Shown here piece after piece: positions 29,480 through 39,276 of a stretch of DNA of 64,000 nt (position 1 is its first letter; each line of letters opens with the position of its first letter). The position numbers were made by a program, and so were the translations under genes. The stretch is from an uncultured Christensenella sp. Its GTDB lineage: Bacteria > Bacillota > Clostridia > Christensenellales > Pumilibacteraceae. The stretch spans positions 119,138 through 183,137 of the forward strand of contig CAJTPT010000004.1 of the NCBI GenBank assembly GCA_910578545.1, read 5' to 3'. The notes beneath the pieces are model-generated. The model was not told where the DNA came from. It made no database searches and saw only the letters and a program-made list of their open reading frames with translations.

Positions 29480-32467
29480 TTAGCTAATAATCAAAGTATA
29501 TTCATTAATAATATCTCTTTTGCATCCTTGACAAACAATATAGTATACCGCACCTTCTGATGCAAAAAAATTGATTTCTGCATTCAAATCGCCCGCACCA
29601 TCATTGTCGATATCTATTACTTCTCCCTCACAATCCATTAACTCCAATTCAGGGTCGCCTTCTATGATATCACCTGTGTAAATCGTATAACTCTTTCTTT
29701 CCGGGGCAACAAACTTAAAAACTTTTACATTACCGACATCAATCGATATAGGAATAGAAGAACCGGCAGTTACTTCCACTCTATTATTAAGTGATAACCG
29801 AATTTGAAATCTGAATGTCGATGTACTATTAGAAAAACTTCTCAAATGCACGTAATATTTTTCTCCTGCCGTCAAGGTTACAGTCATTAAAGAATTTAGG
29901 TCACCATTCCCGTCATCGTTGTAAGCTATTTTTCTACGATTAGAATCATATAATTCTAGATAAGGATCACCCGTCGTCCTATCATAAGTAAAGAAATCGT
30001 ATGTATCTGAGTAAGGCGCAACGAATTCATACATACAAAATGAAGTAGAAACGCTTACTACTTGATTCCTATCTAAATATACTTCTGCTCTTCCCATTAT
30101 TGAAGGAATTACTTGAACGGAGTATACAGACTTTTGCCCATTATAACCTTGTCCCGCTAAGTAATATGTAATATCGGCTATAAGATATGCTCTTATTAAT
30201 GAATTACGTCTGCCTAGCCCATCATCATCAAAAGCCATCAAGCTTCCGTTTTCGTCGAACAAATTAATGAGTGGGTCTCCTGATGTGAGCTGAGTATAAA
30301 AGTCATAATAACCAGTAGCAGTTGGAACAAATTTAACCATAATATATGAATTAGCTGGTATATTCATATTATAAGCTATATCTTTATAGATTGAATTACT
30401 TGCTACTGGTTCAAAACATATCCTTAAGCTATAACCATATTTTCTATCATCGTTCATTGCAGTTATAAAGTACGTATCTCCAGCAATTAGGTCAATTGTT
30501 AGTCTTGCATTTCGCCCATTTATATTATCTATTGCATAAATTTCATCCGTGTTTTTTGTTGCATTTCTTATAGAAAAATTTGGGTCGCTAAGATTACTTA
30601 TAGTTTCTATCCTATATGTGCCACCTATTTTGGGTACGAATTTAATAATTTGTTTGTACCTACTGGCGGGAACAGAAACCACCGTTCCGCCATTGCTAAA
30701 ATTAACATTATTTAATCTCTTATAGTCAGATGTTTCATATGTGCCAATTGCTCTACCATAATTCTTAACAGATCCTTCTTCAATCCAAGTAAACACCCAC
30801 GAACGGGAAGTGTTATCCTCAAGAGCATTTGCTGAAATAGATGTAACAACACGAATTTTATTATAGTCTGAGTTGCTCCTCCTCGCGACCACATATTTAA
30901 ATTCCGCATATCCACCTACATGTATAATACGTGGAGAACTTGAGTCAGATTTAATTGTTACCGCTTTTGACTTAATTAGATGTTTCCTTACTCTGATCTG
31001 ATCAGTGCTATTGGTTTCATAAGTTTCTATATGAGCTTCATTGTTAGATATTGATGCAGAGCGTGAGTATAAGTATCCACCCTGCCCAAATCCATTATAC
31101 AAATCTAATGCATACGAGTAAACACTGAGAGCCGTACCAACATACGGAACAAACCCAAAAGCAAATGCCACCGTGTCCGCTAAAAAACTTTGTCCTTTCT
31201 TTTTAAGTCCAACACCTTTCACATTAACACGTGACTGAATAATGAACGCTCCATCATCTTCCTCAGCTATGTACCCGGTATCGCCATCATTTAAAGCATC
31301 GGGATTCTCAAGCGATACTTTAATCCCAATATTATCAAGAAAAAGCTCTGCTTGATCATATCCAATTGCTACAGTGACTATTTGTGATATAGAAGGGTCA
31401 TAACTAAACCAGTCGGAATAGGAATCTTCTAAACCTGTATAACGCCAATTAAATTTCGGTGTTATTTTACAAGTGCCAGTTGGGCTGTACGGAAAGGACG
31501 GGGCGGCATTATACACATCAAAAACCAGTACATCAGTTTCATAAGATACTCCAAATGCCATCTTTCTAACCACTTTAACAAAAAATCCATATTCTTTCCC
31601 AATATAGAAATGTTCTCCCGCGATAAAAAATAACTCTTTAGGAACTATTCGTACTATACGATCATCTATTGTGTAGCCTGCGGAATTTTTTGTGGGCGTC
31701 AATTTAGTATTGGTTGAATATAAATAAACATTTTCATCCGTATCCGTATAACTATCATATGCATATTCTTTGATAGCATTTAATGCACATATTGCGGCTT
31801 GATTATCATCAAATGGTTGTTCATTTGCAAAATCCTTGGGCGTACCCTGCATATATGCTTTGCTAGACGCCTTCAATCTACTTGAAATTTCATCATCACC
31901 AATATGTAAATCGTTTGATTTAGCATCAACAAAGTCATATATTTCCTCCGTCAATGATGCTCGGATAATATATAAAGTCCAATCTTCCTTTACACCGTAA
32001 TGCACTATTAACTCATATTCCATATATTTATTAGGTGTTACCGCCACATACGCATATGATTCATTTTGACTTAGATTCTTTGCTACATCTGCTTGATACA
32101 ACATAACTTCATCCTGAGTATCAAGCAATCTGTAAAAATCGAAATCAGGAATAATAAGTTCAACATCATTATAAGATAGCATGATTTTATCTTCACGAAG
32201 AGCTGCTATTCCTTCTGCTGTGTCAGTGAAAAAACTTCCTGGCTGTGGAGCATAATATTGGTAACTCGCATCACCTAAAGAAACTGCTACTTCAGCATTA
32301 CTAGTGACGTTTTCTTCAACATCAGTGACGGCACCATGCCTGGTAAGAATATTAACATCTGCAACAACGGGATGATTGATGGGAATTGTATGCAACACTG
32401 ACAATAAAGCATAAACACACAGCAATGTTGCAAAAACTATACTAACTCTCTTTGTTGATTCTTTCAT
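29480..32467 (-). CDS. Large exported protein with PPC-like C-terminal repeats
   Basis: The 995-residue protein starts at the ATG preceded by GGGAG; a longer reading adds 11 residues without a ribosome binding site. Residues 8-30 form a signal peptide or anchor. The middle (~residues 60-600) is of no family I know; it includes a hydrophobic hairpin near residue 440 (ADTVAFAFGFVPYVGTALS). The last ~400 residues hold four tandem beta-sandwich units with the consensus GDPxLxLxD, DDDGxGDLNS and AGxxYY, typical of pre-peptidase C-terminal (PPC) domains that bind Ca2+ or carbohydrate. No protease domain is present. Base composition is clearly AT-rich compared with neighbours, suggesting horizontal origin. 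Confidence 0.8.
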   Translation of the reverse strand: MKESTKRVSIVFATLLCVYALLSVLHTIPINHPVVADVNILTRHGAVTDVEENVTSNAEVAVSLGDASYQYYAPQPGSFFTDTAEGIAALREDKIMLSYNDVELIIPDFDFYRLLDTQDEVMLYQADVAKNLSQNESYAYVAVTPNKYMEYELIVHYGVKEDWTLYIIRASLTEEIYDFVDAKSNDLHIGDDEISSRLKASSKAYMQGTPKDFANEQPFDDNQAAICALNAIKEYAYDSYTDTDENVYLYSTNTKLTPTKNSAGYTIDDRIVRIVPKELFFIAGEHFYIGKEYGFFVKVVRKMAFGVSYETDVLVFDVYNAAPSFPYSPTGTCKITPKFNWRYTGLEDSYSDWFSYDPSISQIVTVAIGYDQAELFLDNIGIKVSLENPDALNDGDTGYIAEEDDGAFIIQSRVNVKGVGLKKKGQSFLADTVAFAFGFVPYVGTALSVYSYALDLYNGFGQGGYLYSRSASISNNEAHIETYETNSTDQIRVRKHLIKSKAVTIKSDSSSPRIIHVGGYAEFKYVVARRSNSDYNKIRVVTSISANALEDNTSRSWVFTWIEEGSVKNYGRAIGTYETSDYKRLNNVNFSNGGTVVSVPASRYKQIIKFVPKIGGTYRIETISNLSDPNFSIRNATKNTDEIYAIDNINGRNARLTIDLIAGDTYFITAMNDDRKYGYSLRICFEPVASNSIYKDIAYNMNIPANSYIMVKFVPTATGYYDFYTQLTSGDPLINLFDENGSLMAFDDDGLGRRNSLIRAYLIADITYYLAGQGYNGQKSVYSVQVIPSIMGRAEVYLDRNQVVSVSTSFCMYEFVAPYSDTYDFFTYDRTTGDPYLELYDSNRRKIAYNDDGNGDLNSLMTVTLTAGEKYYVHLRSFSNSTSTFRFQIRLSLNNRVEVTAGSSIPISIDVGNVKVFKFVAPERKSYTIYTGDIIEGDPELELMDCEGEVIDIDNDGAGDLNAEINFFASEGAVYYIVCQGCKRDIINEYTLIIS

Positions 32468-32613
32468 TTTTTTCTCCCTATTAATCTTAATTAGAAGCAT
32501 ATTTCATCTATCTTGAGTTATTCTTTATATTCTTTTATTTAAATCTTTTGCAGGCATTATCATTTCCAATCAATATAAATTCCACTTTACTGATATATTA
32601 CTAATTTATAAAA

Positions 32614-32642
32614 ATTATAGCATAAGAATCAATTAAATGCAA
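32614..32642 (-). promoter_or_regulatory. Promoter for the PPC-repeat protein gene
   Basis: TTGCAT (32642-32637) and perfect TATAAT (32619-32614) with a 17-base spacer; the leader would be about 140 bases. Confidence 0.65.
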
Positions 32643-32689
32643 CTCCTTTATGCGAAAGAAAGTGAAGTAAATTTTTAACCGTAATAAAG

Positions 32690-32711
32690 AAAAGTCGGGC
32701 GTTAACCCGAC
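32690..32711 (-). terminator. Terminator of the ten-gene operon
   Basis: GTCGGG and CCCGAC form the stem, and TTTTCTTT follows on the minus strand, 27 bases after the AAA ATPase stop codon. It is the only terminator-like hairpin I see between 54.5 and 32.7 kb. Confidence 0.75.
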
Positions 32712-32737
32712 AATTCCGAATTACTAATTCCTAATTA

Positions 32738-33889
32738 TTAAAAGTTTTCGTATCCTCTGAGCACTTCGGCGGAAATGCTCGGACGAAGCTTATTGAACGA
32801 CTGCTCGAACATCTCGCGGCGAAGCGGAATGGGTTTGGTTATGCACTTTTTTTGCAGTTCCTCGAGCGCGAGGCGGCAGGCTTCCTCGATAACGCCGCAA
32901 AGGTCGGCGGCGGAATAGTACCATGCCGTGACGGTCGCGCCCGTTTTGGGGTCGCGTACCTTGGTGTACTTTTCGGACATTTCCACGATGTCCTCGGCAG
33001 TCACTTCGTCGAGAGCAATGCCTTTTAGCTTACCCTCGATAATGGCGCGCTTGGCGGTTATATCGGGCGGCGGAACGTGCACTCTGTGCGAGAAACGCTT
33101 AAACCTAAGATACGCGGGGTCGATGATTTCCGGGCGGTTGGTCGCCGCTATCATTATGCGCTTTGAACCGTTTACGCCAAAGCCGTTTATGCGCTGAAGC
33201 AGCTCGGTGGTGACCGCCGCTTTGTAGTCCTTGGTGTCGGGGCCGCGCTTGCTGAATATGGATTCGCACTCGTCGACAAAGAGTATCGCGCCGTCTGCGC
33301 AGGCGTCCATTTGGTCGAACAGCTGACGAACTGCTTGCTCGGACTCGCCAACGTACGACTTGAATATGTCGGCGGGCGTTATTATAAACAGCGGAAGCTG
33401 AAGCTTGTTGGCTATCGCCTCGGCAAACATGGTTTTACCCGTGCCAGGCGCGCCGTACATAAGCATGCCCAAGCCGCCCTCGATTTTGTAGTAGTTAACT
33501 ATATCGGGGTTTTGCGCGATAAACACAAAGCTTTCCACAAGCTTTTTTACGTTGTCCAAACCCGCCACGTCGTCGAACGTAGTTTTGGGTATATCGTGGC
33601 TGACGTTGGAGCCGTACTCCTGCGCTTTTTTGCTCCACTTTTTGGCGAACTCGCCGTACTTTTCCGCTTCCTGCGCGTCGGTATGACGCTCGGACAGCTT
33701 TTGCGCAATCTGAGAAGCGCGCAGGTACAGCGTAGCAAGCTTTTGCTTATCCTCGGTGCGCAAATCCTGTTTATCCCTTACGCTGCCGATAATCTTATGT
33801 ATACTGTCGCTCGCTTCCCTAAGCTCTTTTTCGAGCTCGTCTATTTTAGGTCCGCCGTTATCCTGCGACTTTTTTCCGAATCCGGACAT
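32738..33889 (-). CDS. Vps4/katanin-like AAA ATPase with MIT-like N-terminus
   Basis: This 383-residue ATPase has a helical N-terminal ~95 residues (helices near 15-38, 46-66, 70-92) that look like a MIT domain, a linker, then FDDVAGLDNVKKLV, the usual entry to the meiotic-clade AAA domain. Walker A is GAPGTGKT (146-153), pore loop SYVGESEQAV (~178-187), Walker B ILFVDE (202-207), sensor 1 Asn251 and an Arg finger region near RFKRF (262-266). VGESE plus VAGL matches Vps4, katanin and spastin better than FtsH or ClpX. It is the last gene of the operon, 14 bases after the ESCRT-III-like gene, which may encode its substrate. Exact subfamily needs a phylogeny. Confidence 0.85.
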   Translation of the reverse strand: MSGFGKKSQDNGGPKIDELEKELREASDSIHKIIGSVRDKQDLRTEDKQKLATLYLRASQIAQKLSERHTDAQEAEKYGEFAKKWSKKAQEYGSNVSHDIPKTTFDDVAGLDNVKKLVESFVFIAQNPDIVNYYKIEGGLGMLMYGAPGTGKTMFAEAIANKLQLPLFIITPADIFKSYVGESEQAVRQLFDQMDACADGAILFVDECESIFSKRGPDTKDYKAAVTTELLQRINGFGVNGSKRIMIAATNRPEIIDPAYLRFKRFSHRVHVPPPDITAKRAIIEGKLKGIALDEVTAEDIVEMSEKYTKVRDPKTGATVTAWYYSAADLCGVIEEACRLALEELQKKCITKPIPLRREMFEQSFNKLRPSISAEVLRGYENF

Positions 33890-33903
33890 TTACTATTCCC
33901 CCT

Positions 33904-34695
33904 TTACAAATCCTCAAGGTCGCTGAACGAGCTTGCGCCGCCTGTAGCAGGCGCCGAGCCAGTCGCGGGCGGCGTGTAAGTTCCGCCGCTTGTATCCCCG
34001 CCGCCGATCGTGGTATCCCCGCCCGCCGCCGAGCGGCTTGCGCGTATCTCGTCCATGCGGCGCTTCGCATTGGGATTGGCGACAAACGCCGTCGTGCCGT
34101 TCTTTTGCATTTTTTGTTGGCGCTTTTCCTGCTTTTTGGCGCGCTTTGCCATCATCTTTTGCTGACCGACGGACATCTGCTGCATGGAATCGGTAAGCAT
34201 ATCCGCAATTTCCATACTGCCAGACAGCATCATCGTCATTTGCTTCATGCGCCCGATGTTGTTGTCAATCGTCCTGCGGATATTGCGCTTTGCCTTGCGG
34301 CGCGCCCAGAATCCGTAGTTGGAGGCTTGCGTGAGCGACAACGAATCTGTTATAAGCTTCATTGTTTCGTCGACGCACAGCATAGCGTCGGAAATGGTAG
34401 CGACCGCCTCGCCGATACTGGTTATGACCTCGATGGCTTCCGACATCTGAATGGTTACTTCCAGTAGCGACATAAGCATTTGCGCGGTAAGATCCTGCTC
34501 GCCGTACTTTTCGATTCGCGCGTACGTCTTTTCCTCGAGCTTTCTGCAACGTTCGTTAAAGCTTGCGCGCTGATCGGCAATGCGCTGTTCCTGGTCGGCA
34601 AGTCTGTATTCCTCGTCGAGCTCCTGCGCGCGTTCCTTAATGAGTGCGCGGCGCTTTTCCTTTGCGGACATCTCTTCGTGTTGGCGTTCTGCCAT
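33904..34695 (-). CDS. Helical coiled-coil protein resembling ESCRT-III (Snf7/CHMP)
   Basis: A 263-residue protein with no catalytic motif. Residues 1-65 are a long charged helix with basic faces; 68-122 and 140-195 are Met-rich amphipathic helices (IGRMKQMTMMLSGSMEIAD), followed by a Gly/Thr/Ala/Pro-rich flexible linker (222-255) and a short acidic C-terminal segment, SFSDLEDL. Charged helical hairpin, Met-rich core helices, linker and leucine-containing acidic tail is the layout of CHMP/Snf7 proteins, whose tails bind MIT domains. Next to it is a Vps4-like ATPase with a MIT-like N-terminus. The call is architectural and could be wrong: a PspA/Vipp1-like or generic coiled-coil protein is the alternative. 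Confidence 0.6.
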   Translation of the reverse strand: MAERQHEEMSAKEKRRALIKERAQELDEEYRLADQEQRIADQRASFNERCRKLEEKTYARIEKYGEQDLTAQMLMSLLEVTIQMSEAIEVITSIGEAVATISDAMLCVDETMKLITDSLSLTQASNYGFWARRKAKRNIRRTIDNNIGRMKQMTMMLSGSMEIADMLTDSMQQMSVGQQKMMAKRAKKQEKRQQKMQKNGTTAFVANPNAKRRMDEIRASRSAAGGDTTIGGGDTSGGTYTPPATGSAPATGGASSFSDLEDL

Positions 34696-34720
34696 GATTT
34701 ATAATCTCCTTTTGGGTTGT

Positions 34721-37700
34721 TTATTTTGTTACGTGCTTAGTTATAGCCGCCTTTAGCGCGGTCTTTTCCGCCTCGGCGTTGTCGAACCAGTCGTGGGCAT
34801 ACACCTTGTGGAAAACCCAGCCGCGGCCGATAAGCGAGGTTACGTACCGCACGTTATAGTCGTAGAAGTTGTACTTTTTCATGACGGGATACTCGCACCA
34901 AATACCGAATTCCGCCCTGTCCATTCCCTTGGACAGTATGGCAATCGGGATACGCACCGAGCCCTCGGTTACGCCGTAGTTGATGACGATACGCTCTCTC
35001 GCAATGCCGAGGCTCTCGATATAATCGGCGACCGATTTGACAAAGCTTCCGCCCTTTGGCGGATCGTGCGACTCGAACTGGCTTCTGCCCTTTTCGGAAT
35101 AACGCTGTGCGACCGACAGATAGTCCATAATAAACGCGATGCGCGGATTGCCCATTAGTTGAGCGGCGGTAACGCTGTGTATTACGGTTATCTTGCACTT
35201 TGCGCGGGTGACGGCTACGTTGAAGATATTCTTGCCCGTCGCGTCGCGGTTGAGCTCGCCGAACGCAAGCTTGACATTGCCGTTTTTGTCCTTGCCGTAC
35301 GTGACCGACAAAATCAAGTGGTCGATTTCCTGCCCCTGTACGCTCTCTATCGTGCGGAAGAACACGAGCTTATCGGGCACGTCGTCGAAGTGCGCGTATG
35401 CGTCCTCTATTTTGCGCCGTAGCGCGGCGTTGTTTGCGACGAGCGTTTTTACATGTTTTAGCTGTGCCTCGCCGAAAGTGACAACGCCCGCCGACATGGA
35501 CAGCTTGCACGTCTTTTCGTCGTAGTATTTATCAAAGTGCGCTTGTAATTGCGCAACCGCCGTTTCCGCCTCGACGGGGTTTACGCCGTCCTCGCAGTAG
35601 CCGTTTTCGGTGAGTATATCGGTAAAGCCGAGGTCGTCCGACCACGGCACGGTCGCGGGGAATGTGCGCATGTACGGATAGAACTGCCGCTGTGAAAACT
35701 CTATAAGCGTTTCTGTTTTGCTACGATAGTGACACAAAAGTTCCTCGGCGTCAAACGCGAGATTACCGAGCGCGAGCGACAACGCCGATATATCGGTATC
35801 GAACGTGAGCTCACTGTCGGGGTCGCTTATGCGCTTGCGGTTTTTTGTTTTAAAATGCGTAAGCGGCGGCATTTGGAATTCGTCGCCGACGAGCACGCAC
35901 TGACGGCTTCGGAATAGCACAGGCAACAGCTCGACCGGTTCCATTTGGCTCGCTTCGTCCACGATAACGACGTCGAAGTTTTCGTAAGCGTCGCCGCGGA
36001 ACAGCACGCTCGCCGTGGACGGCGACATGATAAAGCATTTTTTAAGCTTTAATATTGCGTCTGCGTGCTGACGGAAGAGCATGCGCAACGACGTGTTAAT
36101 CCCCTTGTCTATGGCAAGGAAGTCAAAATCGTCGTCGTCAGGTTTGATGCGCGCCATGCACAGGTTTTCGATTTTAATCGCGTTGCACTCGGCAATTTCG
36201 TCCTCCGCATCGCGGAAGGAATTGAGCGCGAGCTCGGCGTTTTTGGCAAGCCCGTTGCGCTTAGACCCGAGAGCCGCCATCTTGTTTTTGATGACGAGCG
36301 ATATATACGAGTGAACAAACAGGTCGGAAAATCTGTCGGGCGATACGTCCACCTTGCAGTTTTCCATCGGCTCGAAGAACGCGCCGAGCGGCAATGCGTT
36401 TTTGCCGTGAACGATACGATAGTAGCTATCTGCGGCGGCAATAACGGCTCTGTCGCGAGCCTGCGCTACAAACGTCTTGGCACGTCCGAGCGACACGTGC
36501 CACGGAAGCCGCGTGTAAACATTGGCAAAGTGCGCCGCGCCGAAATCCTTTAGCTTGCGCACTATCGACTGCACGCCGTCGGCAAGCGGATCGCCCGCCT
36601 TTTGCATCAGCTCGACAAATGCGACTACGCCGTCGGGATTGTTCTTGAACGTGAGCGAATAGTATATGCGAAGAAGTGCGGCGATTACTTGTGCGCCGAC
36701 TGCGGCGTTTGCCGTTATATCTACCTCCGCCTTATCGCACAGCGTTTTGACCGCGAGCGCGAGCTCGGCCTTTACGTGCATTAGCTTGATTGCGTCGTGC
36801 AATTCGTTAAGCGCAAAGTCGTTTGGCGCGACGATAAGGGCAAGGCACTTTTGTAAAACGGCGTTTACTTTTACGCATTCCTTTACGAACTCGAGCATTT
36901 CCGTTCCCGTTAGTTTACTGCCGTCGGCAACGGCAAAAATGCAATCGGACTCGTCCTTGGTAAGCTCTGTTTTTCCTATTACTCGCGCGAGAAGTGACGA
37001 CAGCTCGCCTATGCTCTTATCGCAACCGCAAATGCGCTTGTACTTGTCCGCGGCTACCGCAAGATCGGAAAGCGTAATATCACTGCGCGAGCACAGCGCA
37101 CGAAGTCGCTTTTCCGCCGACTTGGCTTTAAAGTCAAACACGCCGACGGCAGTCTTTCCTCCGTCCGCGTACGCCGTAAGCGCGTCGGCCGCCTTGATAA
37201 TCGACCGGTCGTCTTCGTCCGCCTTGTCGAGAATAAACGCTATTTCCGCGCGTAATTCCTCGCGCTCCGCCCTAAGCCCGACGATTTTATCGACGGTTTC
37301 CATAAAGGTCGCCGCCATTTTGTCGGTGAGCGTTTTGCCGTTTTCGCCGAGGAAAACTCCGCTGTTATCCGCGACGTTTTTTATCACAGACGCCGTAATC
37401 TCTTCGAGCACGGTCATGCCCAACAGCCTTGTAAAGCACTCGTCGGTACAGCCGCCCGTAAACTCGAACATATCCTCAACGCCCGTGTCGCGCGCGGCAT
37501 TATACCTGTCGAACAGCGCCGACAGCTTGTCGCCGTCTTCCTCCGTGAGCGATAACAGTATCTTTTTTATATCGACGGAGCTGAGCGGAACGGGGCGCGC
37601 CGCGTCGTAAATATCGCCGTACGTTACGTCGTCCGAAATGATATTATCAAGCGACGAAACGACCTGCCTGACCTTGTCGTCGATCGCCTTCATTTCGTCT

Positions 37701-39262
37701 GCTATCTCGCCGAGAGCGGACATTGCGCGCTCGGCGTCCACGTCGCTTTTAAGCCCGAACCACGGACTGTCGTGCACCGTACCGTCCGCCGCCATTTTTT
37801 GGTAATGCGCCGTCGCCTGTTTGACGAGAAGCACTGCGTTATTGTAATCCTCGCGCGTAATAGCCGCCGCAGCGCTCGGGTCGGTAAAGGCGAGCTCGGG
37901 AAGATCGTCATCCTTAAAGTACATGTCGAGCGCGTCGTAGTACGAGCCCCACGCCACGTCCTCGCCGAACAATTCGTCGCAGTATTCGGCAAGCGCGATG
38001 ATTGCGTCCGACCGCGCTCTGTCGGCGCGCTGATAGCGTATGTCGGTATTCTTGTCGTAAACGTATTCGCGCTTATTTTTGATTAGCCGTTTAAACTCGG
38101 CGCGTATCTCGGCGGGATTGACTGCCGCCGCCTTTTGCTCGGTTTCGTAGTCCAACAGCATGATGAACTTACGCAGGCGCTCGGGCATTTTTGCATACAC
38201 CTCGGATAGCGCCGAAATCTTTTTGGAAGCTACTAAAACACGCTTATTACATGCCAAAAGCGTGGCGAGTATATTTGCAATCGTAAGCGTTTTGCCTGTG
38301 CCGGGCGGGCCCTTAATAACGAGCGACTGCCCCGCCGCTATCTTGGCTATTAAGTCCTCTTGAACGCTGTCGATGGGAAGCACGGGGCGTATATCCACGC
38401 CGTCGAGACTGACGGGAGGAAGCTCTGTTCCCGTGCCGAACACGCGCTGCACAAGCGGATGCGCGTAGATTTTGGGCTTGTTGCGCCGCACGTCGTAGTA
38501 CATGCAGATGTCGCTGTGGTTGTACTGCGCTATGGCGATCACGTCCTTATCGAACGACAGCGTTACGTCACTGCCGTCGGGGCGAAGCGAGTGCACATAC
38601 TGTTCCACAAGCGCCATGTACTCGGCGCCGTCGCCCAGTTTGTCCAAATCTATTACGTCGTCAAAGTCGGCGCCCATGCCGTTGGGGTGCGGAAAGTTGG
38701 CGGCGATTTCCTCGGGGAACTCGTTGCGCATCCTGTTTATCAAACAAGGGTTAAAATACGCGTCGTCGTCCACAAACTCTATTTCCACCGGGCTTGTATT
38801 TGTTCCGCGCACAAACCTTATGGGGAATATCAGCAGCGGCGAGTTGACCGTTTTTATCTCGTCGCCGACAGCCACGTCCCACGTGAGATTGCCCACGCCC
38901 AAGAACAACGGATTATTGCCTTTTAGGTCGAGCGCGTTGTACACGTCGCGGATAAACTTATCCAACGCTTCTGCGTTTTTGACGCCCGCCAGATCCGACC
39001 AATCCCACTTTTCCACAAGCGGATTATCCACCGTAGAGCGAACTAACGCACTGCCGCTCAGCACCGTCTTGTTGGACGGCTTGCCCCTGCGGCTTTTTAT
39101 GACGGACAGCATTGTGCGCGCGTTGTCGCCGTGCGGCGAGAACAGCAAATACGACTTGCCGTTAGAAACCTTGCCCACGACGTCGCCCACATCTATAAGT
39201 CTGTTGCCGCGCACGTCGTCGAGGTGCAGCAGTTCTTTTACAAAAGAATCCAAATAATCCAT
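34721..39262 (-). CDS. Upf1/Dna2-like SF1 helicase with C-terminal nuclease-fold domain
   Basis: The start is the ATG at 39262, 8 bases after GGGA; a TTG at 39280 would overlap the previous stop. The 1513 residues hold an N-terminal ~300-residue domain as in DUF4011-type helicases, Walker A GPPGTGKT (318-325), a long helical insert, Walker B VVIVDEASQME with VGDEFQMPP, and motifs GQEIDHLIL and FNVAVTRAK of motor domain 2. The last ~110 residues resemble the MTES_1575/DUF3320-associated nuclease fold, but at the places of the catalytic Asp and ExD the sequence reads VRIPIAI and GIWCEYP, so nuclease activity looks lost. It should translocate on or unwind nucleic acid with ATP. Confidence 0.85.
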   Translation of the reverse strand: MDYLDSFVKELLHLDDVRGNRLIDVGDVVGKVSNGKSYLLFSPHGDNARTMLSVIKSRRGKPSNKTVLSGSALVRSTVDNPLVEKWDWSDLAGVKNAEALDKFIRDVYNALDLKGNNPLFLGVGNLTWDVAVGDEIKTVNSPLLIFPIRFVRGTNTSPVEIEFVDDDAYFNPCLINRMRNEFPEEIAANFPHPNGMGADFDDVIDLDKLGDGAEYMALVEQYVHSLRPDGSDVTLSFDKDVIAIAQYNHSDICMYYDVRRNKPKIYAHPLVQRVFGTGTELPPVSLDGVDIRPVLPIDSVQEDLIAKIAAGQSLVIKGPPGTGKTLTIANILATLLACNKRVLVASKKISALSEVYAKMPERLRKFIMLLDYETEQKAAAVNPAEIRAEFKRLIKNKREYVYDKNTDIRYQRADRARSDAIIALAEYCDELFGEDVAWGSYYDALDMYFKDDDLPELAFTDPSAAAAITREDYNNAVLLVKQATAHYQKMAADGTVHDSPWFGLKSDVDAERAMSALGEIADEMKAIDDKVRQVVSSLDNIISDDVTYGDIYDAARPVPLSSVDIKKILLSLTEEDGDKLSALFDRYNAARDTGVEDMFEFTGGCTDECFTRLLGMTVLEEITASVIKNVADNSGVFLGENGKTLTDKMAATFMETVDKIVGLRAEREELRAEIAFILDKADEDDRSIIKAADALTAYADGGKTAVGVFDFKAKSAEKRLRALCSRSDITLSDLAVAADKYKRICGCDKSIGELSSLLARVIGKTELTKDESDCIFAVADGSKLTGTEMLEFVKECVKVNAVLQKCLALIVAPNDFALNELHDAIKLMHVKAELALAVKTLCDKAEVDITANAAVGAQVIAALLRIYYSLTFKNNPDGVVAFVELMQKAGDPLADGVQSIVRKLKDFGAAHFANVYTRLPWHVSLGRAKTFVAQARDRAVIAAADSYYRIVHGKNALPLGAFFEPMENCKVDVSPDRFSDLFVHSYISLVIKNKMAALGSKRNGLAKNAELALNSFRDAEDEIAECNAIKIENLCMARIKPDDDDFDFLAIDKGINTSLRMLFRQHADAILKLKKCFIMSPSTASVLFRGDAYENFDVVIVDEASQMEPVELLPVLFRSRQCVLVGDEFQMPPLTHFKTKNRKRISDPDSELTFDTDISALSLALGNLAFDAEELLCHYRSKTETLIEFSQRQFYPYMRTFPATVPWSDDLGFTDILTENGYCEDGVNPVEAETAVAQLQAHFDKYYDEKTCKLSMSAGVVTFGEAQLKHVKTLVANNAALRRKIEDAYAHFDDVPDKLVFFRTIESVQGQEIDHLILSVTYGKDKNGNVKLAFGELNRDATGKNIFNVAVTRAKCKITVIHSVTAAQLMGNPRIAFIMDYLSVAQRYSEKGRSQFESHDPPKGGSFVKSVADYIESLGIARERIVINYGVTEGSVRIPIAILSKGMDRAEFGIWCEYPVMKKYNFYDYNVRYVTSLIGRGWVFHKVYAHDWFDNAEAEKTALKAAITKHVTK

Positions 39263-39276
39263 TGTGTATTTCCCTA

